Assembly (NCBI RefSeq): GCF_900155535.1
Contig: NZ_LT706962.1
Coordinates: forward strand, 1-64,000
DNA from: Corynebacterium urinipleomorphum
GTDB lineage: Bacteria > Actinomycetota > Actinomycetes > Mycobacteriales > Mycobacteriaceae
DNA length: 64,000 nucleotides
Direction of reading: 5' to 3'
The number at the start of each line of letters is the position of its first letter. The stretch's first letter is position 1. Shown here piece after piece: positions 36,243 through 44,913 of this stretch. Below the pieces are notes generated by a model. It saw nothing but the letters and a program-made list of their open reading frames with translations. It did no database searches and was not told the origin of the DNA. The position numbers were made by a program, and so were the translations under genes.

Positions 36243-39200
36243 GTGCCTGACACTCCTTCCGACCACGCCGTGAACAGCGAGTCCGGTCGTATCCTCGACC
36301 GGTTCCACCCGCAGGTGGCCACGTGGTTCGAGGAGGTCTTCGCCGCGCCCACCCCGGTGCAGGAGGGGGCGTGGGAATCGATCTCCCATGGCGAGAACAC
36401 CCTCGTCGTCGCGCCGACGGGTTCCGGTAAGACACTCGCGGCTTTCCTCTGGTCGCTCAACGCGATGGTCCAGCGCTCCGGCCAGCAGGCCCTGCATTTT
36501 GGCGACAACGCGGAGCTCCAGCGCACCACCCAGGGCACGCGCGACGGTGTGCGGGTGCTTTACATCTCCCCTCTGAAAGCCCTCGGCGTGGACGTGGAGA
36601 ACAACCTCCGCGCACCTCTGACCGGCATCGCGCGGGTAGCGCAGCGGATGGAATTGGACATGCCGGACATCTCCGTCGCGGTTCGCTCAGGCGACACCCC
36701 GCAAGCGGAGCGCAACCGGCAGGCTCGCAAACCCCCGGACATTCTGATTACCACCCCGGAGAGCCTCTATCTGATGCTCACCTCCAAGACCGCGGGAATC
36801 CTGAAAACGGTGGACACAGTGATCATCGATGAGATTCACGCGCTCGCCGGGACCAAGCGCGGCGTGCACCTCGCTTTGTCCATGGAGCGCCTCCGCCGCC
36901 TGGCAGGCGATTTCCAGCGCATCGGCTTGTCCGCCACGGTGCGTCCGCTCGATGCCGTGGCCAATTTCTTGGGGGAGCGGACCACTATTGTGAATCCGCC
37001 CGCGGAGAAGAAGTGGGAGCTCACCGTCCGCGTGCCCGTCGAGGACATGAGCGACCTTCCTGTGCCCGAAGACGGTTCACCGATCGGGGGCGCGGTGGTT
37101 GACACCTCTTCCATTTCCGACGACGTGCTCGACTTCAACTTGGATGCTCCAACCGCAGCCAGCGAAGGGGCCAGCACGAAAGACCTCGCGGCCCCTCCCA
37201 CGCCGGGCCAATCGAGCATTTGGCCGCACATTGAGGCGCAGCTCTACCAGGAGGTGATGGCGCACCAGTCGACCATCGTCTTCGTGAACGCACGACGTAC
37301 AGCCGAGCGCCTGACCAGCCGACTCAACGAGATTTGGGCGGCGGAGCACGACCCGGATTCGCTCAGCCCGGAGCTGCGGCGCACCCCGGCGCAGCTGATG
37401 AAGGCGACCGATGTGGCAGGCAAAGCCCCGCCCGTCATCGCCCGCGCCCACCACGGTTCGGTGTCGAAGGAGGAGCGCAAGGCCACGGAGACTGCACTGA
37501 AGGAGGGCACGCTCAAAGCGGTGGTGTCCACCAGCTCGCTGGAGCTGGGCATCGACATGGGCGCGGTGGATCTGGTTGTCCAGGTCGAGTCCCCGCCGTC
37601 CGTCGCCTCCGGCCTGCAGCGCGTCGGCCGCGCCGGGCACTCAGTGGGTGCGGTTTCGGAGGGCTCGTTCTACCCGAAACACCGCTCCGACCTTGTGCAG
37701 ACTGCGGTGACAGTTCCACGTATGAGGGAGGGCCTCATCGAGGAGCTGCACACACCGAAGAGCCCGCTCGACGTTCTCGCTCAGCAGACCGTCGCAGCAG
37801 TCGCGGTGGAGGACCTTGAGGTCGACGACTGGTACGAGACCGTCACCCGCGCTTGGCCGTACCGCGACCTCGCCCGCGAGGTGTTCGACGCCGTCATCGA
37901 CCTCGTTGTCGGCGTCTACCCGTCCACCGACTTCGCTGAACTGCGTCCCCGCGCCATCCTCGACGGCACCACCCTCAAAGCCCGCCCGGGCGCCCAGCGT
38001 GTCGCCGTGACCAACGCGGGAACCATTCCGGACCGCGGCATGTTTGGAGTATTTCTCGTGGGCACTGATGCGGAAGGGGGAGTGCCCAGACGCGTCGGCG
38101 AGCTCGACGAGGAAATGGTGTACGAATCCCGCGTCGGCGACGTGTTCACCCTCGGCGCATCCAGCTGGCGGATCGAGAACATCACCCGCGACCAAGTGCA
38201 GGTCAGCCCCGCGCCGGGTCACACCGGTCGCCTGCCGTTCTGGTCCGGCGACAGCCTGGGTAGGCCGTATGAACTCGGTCTGGCTCTCGGTGCATTCCGG
38301 AGAGAAGCGAGAAGCGACAACGCGATCGACCCGAGCCTCGACGCCTACGCGCGCGACAACCTGCTGAAATATCTGGACGAGCAGGAGGAAGCGACGGGCA
38401 TCGTCCCCGACGAGAAGACGCTAGTCCTCGAGCGCTTCACCGACGAACTGGGGGACTGGCGCGTCGTCCTGCACACGCCCTTCGGCAAAGGCGTCAACGC
38501 CGCGTGGGCGCTAGCGACTGGTTGGCGCGTGGCTCAGGAGACCGGCATGGACGCGCAAGCGGTCGCGGGCGATGACGGCATCGTGCTGCGCCTACCTCAG
38601 GGGGAGAAAGACCCGGATGCGTCGATCTTCGCTTTCGACGCCGACGAGATCGCAGACATTGTCACCGAACACGTGGGCAACTCCGCGCTTTTCGCCTCCC
38701 GCTTCCGGGAGTGCGCCGCCCGCGCGCTGCTCCTCCCGCGCCGCAACCCCGGCAAGCGCGCACCGCTATGGCAGCAGCGCCAGCGCGCCGAGCAGCTTCT
38801 CGACGTCGCCCGTAACTACCCGTCCTTCCCCATCATCTTGGAGACGGTCCGCGAGTGCCTCCAAGATGTCTACGACTTGCCCGCACTCCAGGACGTGATG
38901 CGCAACCTGGCCACCCGCCGCATCCGCGTCGCCGAGGTGACCACGGATCAACCGAGCCCCTTCGCCTCGAGCCTGCTGTTCAATTACACCGGCGCGTTCA
39001 TGTACGAGGGCGATACCCCGCTCGCCGAAAAACGCGCCGCGGCACTCTCGCTCGACCCGTCGCTCCTGGCCAAGTTGCTGGGCACCGTAGAGCTGCGCGA
39101 GCTTCTCGACGCCGACGTGATCGCCGACATCGACGCCTCCCTGAGGAGAGTCGGTAAGGCCGACACCTCGGAGCAGTTCGCAGACACGCTCCGGATCACG

Positions 39201-41027
39201 GGTCCCGTGCCAGTCGATGAGCTGGAGACCTATACTTCTGTGCCCATCGCTGGGCTCGAAGAGAGCCTGGGCAAGCGCATGATGCGCGTGCGCATCGGCG
39301 GCCGCGAGCACCTCGCGCAGGCGCTCGACGCACCGCTGCTTCGCGACGGCCTCGGCGTCCCCGTCCCTCCCGGCATCGCCGCTCAGGTGGCCACGATCCC
39401 GGATGCACTCAACCAGCTGGTCAGCCGCTGGGTGCGTACCCGCGGGCCGTTCACGCTGCGCGATCTCGCGGACGCGTTCGGGCTCTCGGTCGGTGCCGCG
39501 TACACTGCACTGACACCGCTCGTGGATGCCGATAAAGTCATCGAAGGGCGCTACCGCCAAGGCGTCGACGAGCAGGAGTACATGGCCGCCGAGGTCCTGC
39601 GCATCGTGCGCACCCGGTCGCTCGCCGCGGCGCGTGCTCAGACCCGCCCGGTCTCGCAGTCGGCGCTCGGCCGATTCATGCCCGCGTGGCTGAACATCGC
39701 CCCGGTGGGGCAGCGTCCTGCGCTCCGGGGTGCCGACGGCGTCTACTCCGTCATCGAGCAACTCGCGGGTATCCGCCTGCCCGCCAGCGCGTGGGAGTCG
39801 ATGATCCTGCCCAGCCGCGTCGGCGACTACTCGCCGGAGATGCTGGACGAGCTCACCCTGAACGGCGAGGTCGTCATCGTCGGCGCGGGCAAAGCCGGCG
39901 CGCGCGACCCGTGGATCATGCTGCTGCCCGCCGACTACGCCGCGCAGCTCATGCCCGTGCCCGAAGAACCAATGCTGAGTCTCACTCAGCAACAGGTGGT
40001 GGAGACGATTCAACGAGGCGGCGGTTATCTTTTCACCGATCTCCTTGAATCCGTTGGCGGCGCTCAAAGCACGACCACCGAGGAGCTGCGCGAATCCATC
40101 TGGGACCTCGTTGAGGCAGGCGTCGTCGCACCGGATTCGTTCGCGCCGATCCGTGCGCGCTTGGCCGGCGGCAAGCACGGGAAGACGGCGCACCGGGCGA
40201 AGCGGCGGCCACAAAGAAGCCGCGTCCGTTCCGGGCGCACGGCATTTGCCACCGTCACTCCGCCGGACATGACGGGGCGGTGGGCGGCGACGCCGAAACC
40301 CGACACCGACCCGACGCAGCGCTCAGTCGCGCACGGCGAGGCATGGCTGGACCGCTACGGCGTGGTCACGCGCGGCAGTATCGTCGCCGAGGACATCCTC
40401 GGCGGGTTCGCGCTGGCCTATAAGACATTGTCCGGGTTCGAGGAATCCGGCAAAGCGATGCGCGGGTACCTCGTGGAGGGCCTCGGCGCGGCGCAATTCT
40501 CCACGCCCGCGACGATCGACCGCCTGCGTGGCCACCAGGACTCGGATGACTTGGTCGGCTGGCCCTCGGGCACGAAGGAGCCGAAGGTCTACGTGCTCGC
40601 TGCGACGGATCCCGCCAACCCATACGGCGCGGCATTGCCGTGGCCGGAGTCCGGTCCCACCCGCTCAGCCGGGGCGTTGGTCGTGCTTATCGACGGCCTC
40701 CTCGCCGCCCACATCACCCGCGGCGGCAAGACCATGACCACCTTCTTCGAGGGCTTCCCCGAGGGCACCGGATCCGAGGATGAACTACTGGCCATGGTCG
40801 TCGGAGCGCTTTCTGACGCGGTGGCGGCGGGAAGGTTGTCACCGTTGACCGTCGAAAAGCTCAATGGCGGCGCGGCGTTCAGCTTGAAAAATCACGGAGC
40901 CGCTCCCTCTCCACGCGGTGCGAAAATCGGAGGAAAGTCCGTCTCCTCCCCGAAGCGGCGTGGCCGGACGGTGACCGACGCGATCAAAGCGATGGAGCTC
41001 GACGAGGACCTGAACTTCGACGATTGA
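36243..41027 (+). CDS. lhr: Lhr-type large ATP-dependent helicase
   Basis: A 1594-residue superfamily 2 helicase, the largest gene in the window. Residues 1-870 are the Lhr core: Walker A APTGSGKTLAAFLWSLN (near residue 60), DEIHALAGTKRG, SATVRPLDAVANFLG, then the second RecA fold with STSSLELGIDMGAVDLVVQVESPPSVASGLQRVGRAGH and the WH/beta-barrel region. The remaining 700 residues are the extended C-terminal region found only in full-length Lhr. It unwinds DNA/RNA hybrids 3'-5' in repair. GTG start, apparently leaderless. Confidence 0.95.
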   Translation: MPDTPSDHAVNSESGRILDRFHPQVATWFEEVFAAPTPVQEGAWESISHGENTLVVAPTGSGKTLAAFLWSLNAMVQRSGQQALHFGDNAELQRTTQGTRDGVRVLYISPLKALGVDVENNLRAPLTGIARVAQRMELDMPDISVAVRSGDTPQAERNRQARKPPDILITTPESLYLMLTSKTAGILKTVDTVIIDEIHALAGTKRGVHLALSMERLRRLAGDFQRIGLSATVRPLDAVANFLGERTTIVNPPAEKKWELTVRVPVEDMSDLPVPEDGSPIGGAVVDTSSISDDVLDFNLDAPTAASEGASTKDLAAPPTPGQSSIWPHIEAQLYQEVMAHQSTIVFVNARRTAERLTSRLNEIWAAEHDPDSLSPELRRTPAQLMKATDVAGKAPPVIARAHHGSVSKEERKATETALKEGTLKAVVSTSSLELGIDMGAVDLVVQVESPPSVASGLQRVGRAGHSVGAVSEGSFYPKHRSDLVQTAVTVPRMREGLIEELHTPKSPLDVLAQQTVAAVAVEDLEVDDWYETVTRAWPYRDLAREVFDAVIDLVVGVYPSTDFAELRPRAILDGTTLKARPGAQRVAVTNAGTIPDRGMFGVFLVGTDAEGGVPRRVGELDEEMVYESRVGDVFTLGASSWRIENITRDQVQVSPAPGHTGRLPFWSGDSLGRPYELGLALGAFRREARSDNAIDPSLDAYARDNLLKYLDEQEEATGIVPDEKTLVLERFTDELGDWRVVLHTPFGKGVNAAWALATGWRVAQETGMDAQAVAGDDGIVLRLPQGEKDPDASIFAFDADEIADIVTEHVGNSALFASRFRECAARALLLPRRNPGKRAPLWQQRQRAEQLLDVARNYPSFPIILETVRECLQDVYDLPALQDVMRNLATRRIRVAEVTTDQPSPFASSLLFNYTGAFMYEGDTPLAEKRAAALSLDPSLLAKLLGTVELRELLDADVIADIDASLRRVGKADTSEQFADTLRITGPVPVDELETYTSVPIAGLEESLGKRMMRVRIGGREHLAQALDAPLLRDGLGVPVPPGIAAQVATIPDALNQLVSRWVRTRGPFTLRDLADAFGLSVGAAYTALTPLVDADKVIEGRYRQGVDEQEYMAAEVLRIVRTRSLAAARAQTRPVSQSALGRFMPAWLNIAPVGQRPALRGADGVYSVIEQLAGIRLPASAWESMILPSRVGDYSPEMLDELTLNGEVVIVGAGKAGARDPWIMLLPADYAAQLMPVPEEPMLSLTQQQVVETIQRGGGYLFTDLLESVGGAQSTTTEELRESIWDLVEAGVVAPDSFAPIRARLAGGKHGKTAHRAKRRPQRSRVRSGRTAFATVTPPDMTGRWAATPKPDTDPTQRSVAHGEAWLDRYGVVTRGSIVAEDILGGFALAYKTLSGFEESGKAMRGYLVEGLGAAQFSTPATIDRLRGHQDSDDLVGWPSGTKEPKVYVLAATDPANPYGAALPWPESGPTRSAGALVVLIDGLLAAHITRGGKTMTTFFEGFPEGTGSEDELLAMVVGALSDAVAAGRLSPLTVEKLNGGAAFSLKNHGAAPSPRGAKIGGKSVSSPKRRGRTVTDAIKAMELDEDLNFDD

Positions 41028-41038
41028 CGGATTAGTAC

Positions 41039-41065
41039 TGGTACCAGGGTGGTACCATCAGTTCT
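41039..41065 (+). promoter_or_regulatory. Tandem TGGTACCA operator and promoter of the RHH/Doc locus
   Basis: Two perfect 8-bp palindromes TGGTACCA at 41039-41046 and 41050-41057 are centred 11 bp apart, one helical turn. The second runs into a -10 hexamer TACCAT (41053-41058) that ends 7 nt before the ATG. This is a textbook spacing for cooperative ribbon-helix-helix dimers. Confidence 0.65.
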
Positions 41066-41272
41066 ATGGCCATGAATTTGAGGTTGACCCGCGAAGTCGG
41101 GGAGAAGCTCGATGCTCTCGCCGCGATGGATGGAGCCTCGAAACAGCAGGTGATTTCAAACTTGATCAGTGAGCGCTTCGAGCGCGAGACCGCCCGCGAA
41201 TTCGCCGAACGTGAACTCAGCTCATTTTTCAATTCGCGCCAAGATCTCATGAATCGCCTCCGGGACGCTTGA
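41066..41272 (+). CDS. Ribbon-helix-helix antitoxin paired with Doc
   Basis: A 68-residue protein whose first 45 residues are a ribbon-helix-helix (MNLRLTREVGEKLDALAAMDGASKQQVISNLISERFERE) and whose C-terminal helix is charged (REFAERELSSFFNSRQDLMNRL). It overlaps the toxin start (TGATG). The start could also be the ATG at 41072. Doc toxins are classically paired with Phd antitoxins; an RHH partner is the less common arrangement. Confidence 0.82.
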   Translation: MAMNLRLTREVGEKLDALAAMDGASKQQVISNLISERFERETAREFAERELSSFFNSRQDLMNRLRDA

Positions 41273-41649
41273 TGAACCCTCGTTCCGTCCTGCGCTTGGA
41301 ATCCGTGTGCCCGTGGCTTGAAGAGCACGGATTTCATGTCGCTGACCGGGGCCTGCTCGCCGCCGCATTGGAACGTCCCTGGCTCACTTTTGAGGAGACG
41401 GACTTATATCCTGGGCCGTGGTTGAAAGCTGCTGCGCTAATGGACAGCATCATTTCAACCCACCCGTTTGTAGACGGTAATAAGCGCTCTGGTGTTCTGC
41501 TTACAGTGTTGCTACTGCGTGCATACGATATTCCCGTAGAGGGCACCTCTTCGGATGACTGGTTTGAACTCGCAGTTTCCACAGCGACCGCGTCGCCGAG
41601 TGTCGAAGAAATCGCGGCGAGATTGCAAGCAATGGTTGAGGAACACTAA
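41272..41649 (+). CDS. doc: Doc-type (Fic fold) toxin
   Basis: A 125-residue protein with the death-on-curing motif HPFVDGNKRSG (about residues 62-72). The Lys in GNKR, instead of Gly-Arg in true Fic enzymes, marks a Doc kinase; characterised Doc phosphorylates EF-Tu and stops translation. The ATG at 41272 overlaps the antitoxin stop. Its A+T content is higher than that of lhr or nei, consistent with acquisition. Confidence 0.88.
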   Translation: MNPRSVLRLESVCPWLEEHGFHVADRGLLAAALERPWLTFEETDLYPGPWLKAAALMDSIISTHPFVDGNKRSGVLLTVLLLRAYDIPVEGTSSDDWFELAVSTATASPSVEEIAARLQAMVEEH

Positions 41650-41665
41650 GAGCGAAATCTCTTGC

Positions 41666-41893
41666 TTAGCTATTTCGCCTGTTGACTTCTTTGATGAGGT
41701 GGCTAGCAGCCGCCAACCCAAGTCTCTGGTTAGCGGTGCGAATGTCTTTGACAGCTTTGACGTATTCACGTTCGGGATCGGTTCCCGTGCGTGCGAGAAT
41801 GCTGCGGGCCCATTCAACTGCGGCATCCATGTCGGTGAAAAACCCTACAAGTGATTCTTCAGGGGTCGGTTTGTGGCCCAAGAAATTGAACAT
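41666..41893 (-). CDS. Small hypothetical protein between doc and nei
   Basis: A 75-residue protein, MFNFLGHKPTPEESLVGFFT onward, mainly helical with conserved-looking DAAVEWARSILARTGTDPEREYV. No family recognised. It is convergent with doc (17-bp gap) and its ATG lies only 11 bp from the divergent ATG of nei, so their promoters must overlap. It is probably a real gene because of its codon use and the tight packing. Confidence 0.55.
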   Translation of the reverse strand: MFNFLGHKPTPEESLVGFFTDMDAAVEWARSILARTGTDPEREYVKAVKDIRTANQRLGLAAASHLIKEVNRRNS

Positions 41894-41898
41894 AGTAT
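41893..41898 (+). promoter_or_regulatory. -10 box of a leaderless promoter (nei)
   Basis: TAGTAT ends 6 nt before the nei ATG and its first base is the first base of the start codon of the divergent small gene. AGTATGCC is directly repeated at 41894 and 41902. Confidence 0.5.
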
Positions 41899-41904
41899 GC
41901 CAGT

Positions 41905-42723
41905 ATGCCCGAAGGTGATTCCGTCTATCAGCTGTCCAAGCGGCTGCAATTCATGGCCGGGCGTGAGGTGACTCGCTGTTCATTGCGCGTCCCGCGGTTC
42001 GCCACCGTCGACTTCACCGGCATGACAGTGGAGCGGGTCTGGCCGTACGGCAAGCACCTGTTCATGCAGTTCGGGGCGGACGGGTATGAGCCGCAGATCC
42101 TGCACACGCACCTGAAAATGGAAGGGACATGGTCGGTGCACCGCGCGGGCACTCGGTGGTCGAAGCCCGGCCACACGGCGCGGGTCGTTCTGCAGCTTTT
42201 CGACGCCGCCGGCGACATTGAGCTCGTCGGCCATTCTCTCGGCCACGTCGACGTGTTCCCCGCCCGCGAGTACGAAGCGGAGATGGGCTATCTAGGCCCA
42301 GATCTGCTGGCGGAGAACTTCGACCATGAGGAAGCGAAGCGGCGCATCCTTGCGGTCCCAGACCGGGAGATCGGCAGAAGTCTCCTTGACCAGTACCGTG
42401 TCGCCGGCATCGGTAACGAGTACCGTGCTGAGATCTGCTTCCTCGGCGGCGTGCATCCGGCGAGGACGGTGGCTGAGGTGGGGGAGGGCGGCGTGGATAA
42501 GCTCCTGCTCATCGCGCGCCGCCTCATGTGGGCGAACAAGGACGAGGTGAAGCGCGTGACCACTGGCGTGAAGCGCGCCGGCGAAACCACCTACGTGTTC
42601 GGGCGCAACAAAAAGCCCTGCCGCCGGTGCACCACCTTGATCACCAAGGGGTTTCTGGGCGGGCAGGGCGATTTAGAGCGCGTGATCTGGTGGTGCCCCA
42701 CCTGTCAGCCGGAGCCGGACTAA
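41905..42723 (+). CDS. nei: Fpg/Nei-family DNA glycosylase (endonuclease VIII-like)
   Basis: A 272-residue glycosylase. The catalytic N-terminal MPEGDS gives Pro2/Glu3; the beta-clamp lysine is in WPYGKHLFMQF; the helix-2-turn-helix is LLDQYRVAGIGNEYRAEICFLGGVHP; and the C-terminal zinc finger is CRRCTTLITKGFLGGQGDLERVIWWCPTC. MPEGD-S with this length resembles mycobacterial Nei2. It excises oxidised pyrimidines. It overlaps the convergent dedA gene by 4 bp. Confidence 0.92.
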   Translation: MPEGDSVYQLSKRLQFMAGREVTRCSLRVPRFATVDFTGMTVERVWPYGKHLFMQFGADGYEPQILHTHLKMEGTWSVHRAGTRWSKPGHTARVVLQLFDAAGDIELVGHSLGHVDVFPAREYEAEMGYLGPDLLAENFDHEEAKRRILAVPDREIGRSLLDQYRVAGIGNEYRAEICFLGGVHPARTVAEVGEGGVDKLLLIARRLMWANKDEVKRVTTGVKRAGETTYVFGRNKKPCRRCTTLITKGFLGGQGDLERVIWWCPTCQPEPD

Positions 42724-43349
42724 GCGGCCGCCGTCTCGTTCTTTTCGCGGATCGCGCGGCGGATGAAGAAGACCAGGAAGCCGAGCAGGATCAGAATGAG
42801 GATCACGTACACGACCTTGGAGTACTGGTCGATGTAGCCGGTGACGGCCTCCCATTTCTCGCCGAGTTTGAAGCCCAAGAAAATGAGGATGAAGTTCCAC
42901 ACCGCCGACCCGAGGGTGGTCCACAGGCCGAAGGTGAGCAGGTTCATCCGGTCAAGGCCAGCCGGGATAGAGATCAACGAGCGGATGCCGGGGATCAGTC
43001 GGCCGAAGAGGATCGACGGCTTGCCGTATTTGTCGAACCAGGCGAGGGACTTATCCACGTCGGACGCCTTGACCAGCCACATCCAGTCCGCGATCGCGCG
43101 CAGGCGGTCCGCGCCCAGCCAGGCGCCGATGCCGTACAGCATGTACGCGCCGACGACAGAGCCGACGGTGGCCCAGATGAAGACGGGCAGGAAGCTCAAG
43201 GAGCCCTGCGCGACGGTGAAGCCGCCGAGGGGCAGAACCACCTCGGAGGGGATGGGCGGGAAGAGGTTCTCAAGCAGGATGGCAATGCCGACACCGGGGG
43301 CGCCGAGCGTATCCATCAAACTGACAATCCAGTCAATGATCGCGGACAT
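42720..43349 (-). CDS. DedA-family membrane protein
   Basis: A 209-residue protein with the VTT/DedA fold: ILLENLFPPIPSEVVLPLGGFTVAQGSL (re-entrant helix), RFGRLIPGIRSLISIPAGLDRMN-type signature, and WNFILIFLGFKLGEKWE. These proteins flip undecaprenyl phosphate or phospholipids across the membrane. About five membrane segments. Four-base overlap with the convergent nei. Confidence 0.92.
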   Translation of the reverse strand: MSAIIDWIVSLMDTLGAPGVGIAILLENLFPPIPSEVVLPLGGFTVAQGSLSFLPVFIWATVGSVVGAYMLYGIGAWLGADRLRAIADWMWLVKASDVDKSLAWFDKYGKPSILFGRLIPGIRSLISIPAGLDRMNLLTFGLWTTLGSAVWNFILIFLGFKLGEKWEAVTGYIDQYSKVVYVILILILLGFLVFFIRRAIREKNETAAA

Positions 43350-43364
43350 GGCAAGTATCTTGCC

Positions 43365-44852
43365 TTATGAGAAGTCAGTCGACCAAGAATGAACCGGCGC
43401 GCCCGTCTTCTGATTCTCTAGGTACAGCCGCAGCACCTTCGCCAACGCTTCCTGCCGTTCCGGGGTGCCCGGTTTGGTTCCGACGCCCAGGTGCTCCAGC
43501 GCTTTCAGCTGCCATGTCGCGCCGTTCTGGCGGTGCCACGCGCGGCCCTCGATGATGCCCAAGTACTTGTCGGCCAGGTCCTCGTCGACGCCGAGTGCAC
43601 GCAAGCCCTCGTGCGCCTGGTCGAGGAGGTGGTTGAGGACCAGGTTGGAGACGTCGATACGCCCCAGCGTCGGCCATGTCATCGTCGCCCCGATGCCGTC
43701 GCGGGCGCCGGCGTAGAAGTTCTCGCGAGCGTCCTCGAACGTCAGGCGCGACCACACCGGCCGGGTCTGTTCACCCAAGAACTTCACCAAGCCGTAGTAG
43801 AAGGCGGCGTCGGCAATGATGTCGATCGTGGTGGGGCCAGCGGCGAGCAGGCGGTTCTCCACGCGGATGTGCGACAGCTCCAGCGAGGGATCATAGATCG
43901 GGCGGTTCCAACGCCACACTGTTCCGTTGTGCAGGTTCAGGTAGTGCAGGCCTGGGCTGTTGCCATCCATCATCGGCTTGCCCGCCGCCGCGCGGGATTC
44001 CGGGATGAGGGGAGAGAAGTACCGGACATTCTCCTCGAAGAGGTCGAACACGCTCGTGATCCAGCGCTCGCCGAACCACACACGCGGGCGGACGCCCTGG
44101 TTGACCAGTGTGTCCGTGCGGGTGTCAATGGACTGCTGGAACACCGGGATACGCGACTCATGCCACGTTTTGTGCCCCATGAACAGCGGCGAATTCGCGC
44201 TCAGCGCCACCTGGGGGCCGGCGATCGCCTGGGACGCATTCCACGCCTCGGGGAAGCGGTCCGGGGCGACCTGGAGGTGCAGCTGCATGGACGTGCAGGT
44301 CGATTCGGTGGCGATGTCGTCGAAGGTTGCGCGGTAGCGCTCCTGCCGCGCGACGTCGATATGCACGAGCTCCCCGCGTGCCTCGACGACCATGTTGGAG
44401 AGCGCGGCGTACCGGTTCTCCGGCGTCATCCACTCGTCGCTTTGGAGGTAGTCCGTGGTCACTGTCGGCAGGGTGCCGATCATGGCCAGATTCGCGCCCG
44501 CCTTTTTCGCTGCCGCCCCCACGGCATGCAGGCGCTCGTTCAAGCCTTCGTGCAGCCTGGTAAGCCCGTCGCCGGAAAGATCCAGCGGCGGGTGGTTCAG
44601 CTCGACGTTGTAGCGGCCGACCTCAGCCTGGTACTCGTCCGTCAACTCCGCGAGCACGGCCTCATTGCATCCGGCGGGGGTCATGTCGTTGTCGACAAGG
44701 TTGAGCTCCAGCTCAAGCCCGATCGTGCCGTGGTCGACGAACTCGGCCTCCTGGAGGTGCTGGTCGAAGATCTCCAGATCATCCAGGAGAGCCTGGCGGT
44801 ATTTCGTCCGCTCTTTGGGGGTGTAAGAATCGCGTGAAACGGCATCGCCCAT
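43365..44852 (-). CDS. Glutamate-cysteine ligase-family protein (GCS2)
   Basis: A 495-residue protein of the GCS2/carboxylate-amine ligase group: GTIGLELELNLVD, RYNVELNHPPLDLSGDG, HLQVAPDRFPEAWNASQAIAGPQVALSANSPLF and HNGTVWRWNRPIYD. Corynebacteria use mycothiol, not glutathione, so the product may be gamma-glutamylcysteine for another pathway (e.g. ergothioneine-like) or another amide. It begins with TAAGAT 6 nt before its ATG, suggesting a leaderless message. Confidence 0.82.
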   Translation of the reverse strand: MGDAVSRDSYTPKERTKYRQALLDDLEIFDQHLQEAEFVDHGTIGLELELNLVDNDMTPAGCNEAVLAELTDEYQAEVGRYNVELNHPPLDLSGDGLTRLHEGLNERLHAVGAAAKKAGANLAMIGTLPTVTTDYLQSDEWMTPENRYAALSNMVVEARGELVHIDVARQERYRATFDDIATESTCTSMQLHLQVAPDRFPEAWNASQAIAGPQVALSANSPLFMGHKTWHESRIPVFQQSIDTRTDTLVNQGVRPRVWFGERWITSVFDLFEENVRYFSPLIPESRAAAGKPMMDGNSPGLHYLNLHNGTVWRWNRPIYDPSLELSHIRVENRLLAAGPTTIDIIADAAFYYGLVKFLGEQTRPVWSRLTFEDARENFYAGARDGIGATMTWPTLGRIDVSNLVLNHLLDQAHEGLRALGVDEDLADKYLGIIEGRAWHRQNGATWQLKALEHLGVGTKPGTPERQEALAKVLRLYLENQKTGAPVHSWSTDFS

Positions 44853-44858
44853 GCGGAA

Positions 44859-44864
44859 ATCTTA
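44859..44864 (-). promoter_or_regulatory. -10 box of a leaderless promoter (GCS2 gene)
   Basis: On the minus strand TAAGAT ends 6 nt before the ATG at 44852. Confidence 0.45.
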
Positions 44865-44913
44865 TCCGTCTTTGCAGCGCAACCGCTGCATCGACGGTGA
44901 ATTTCCATTCACG

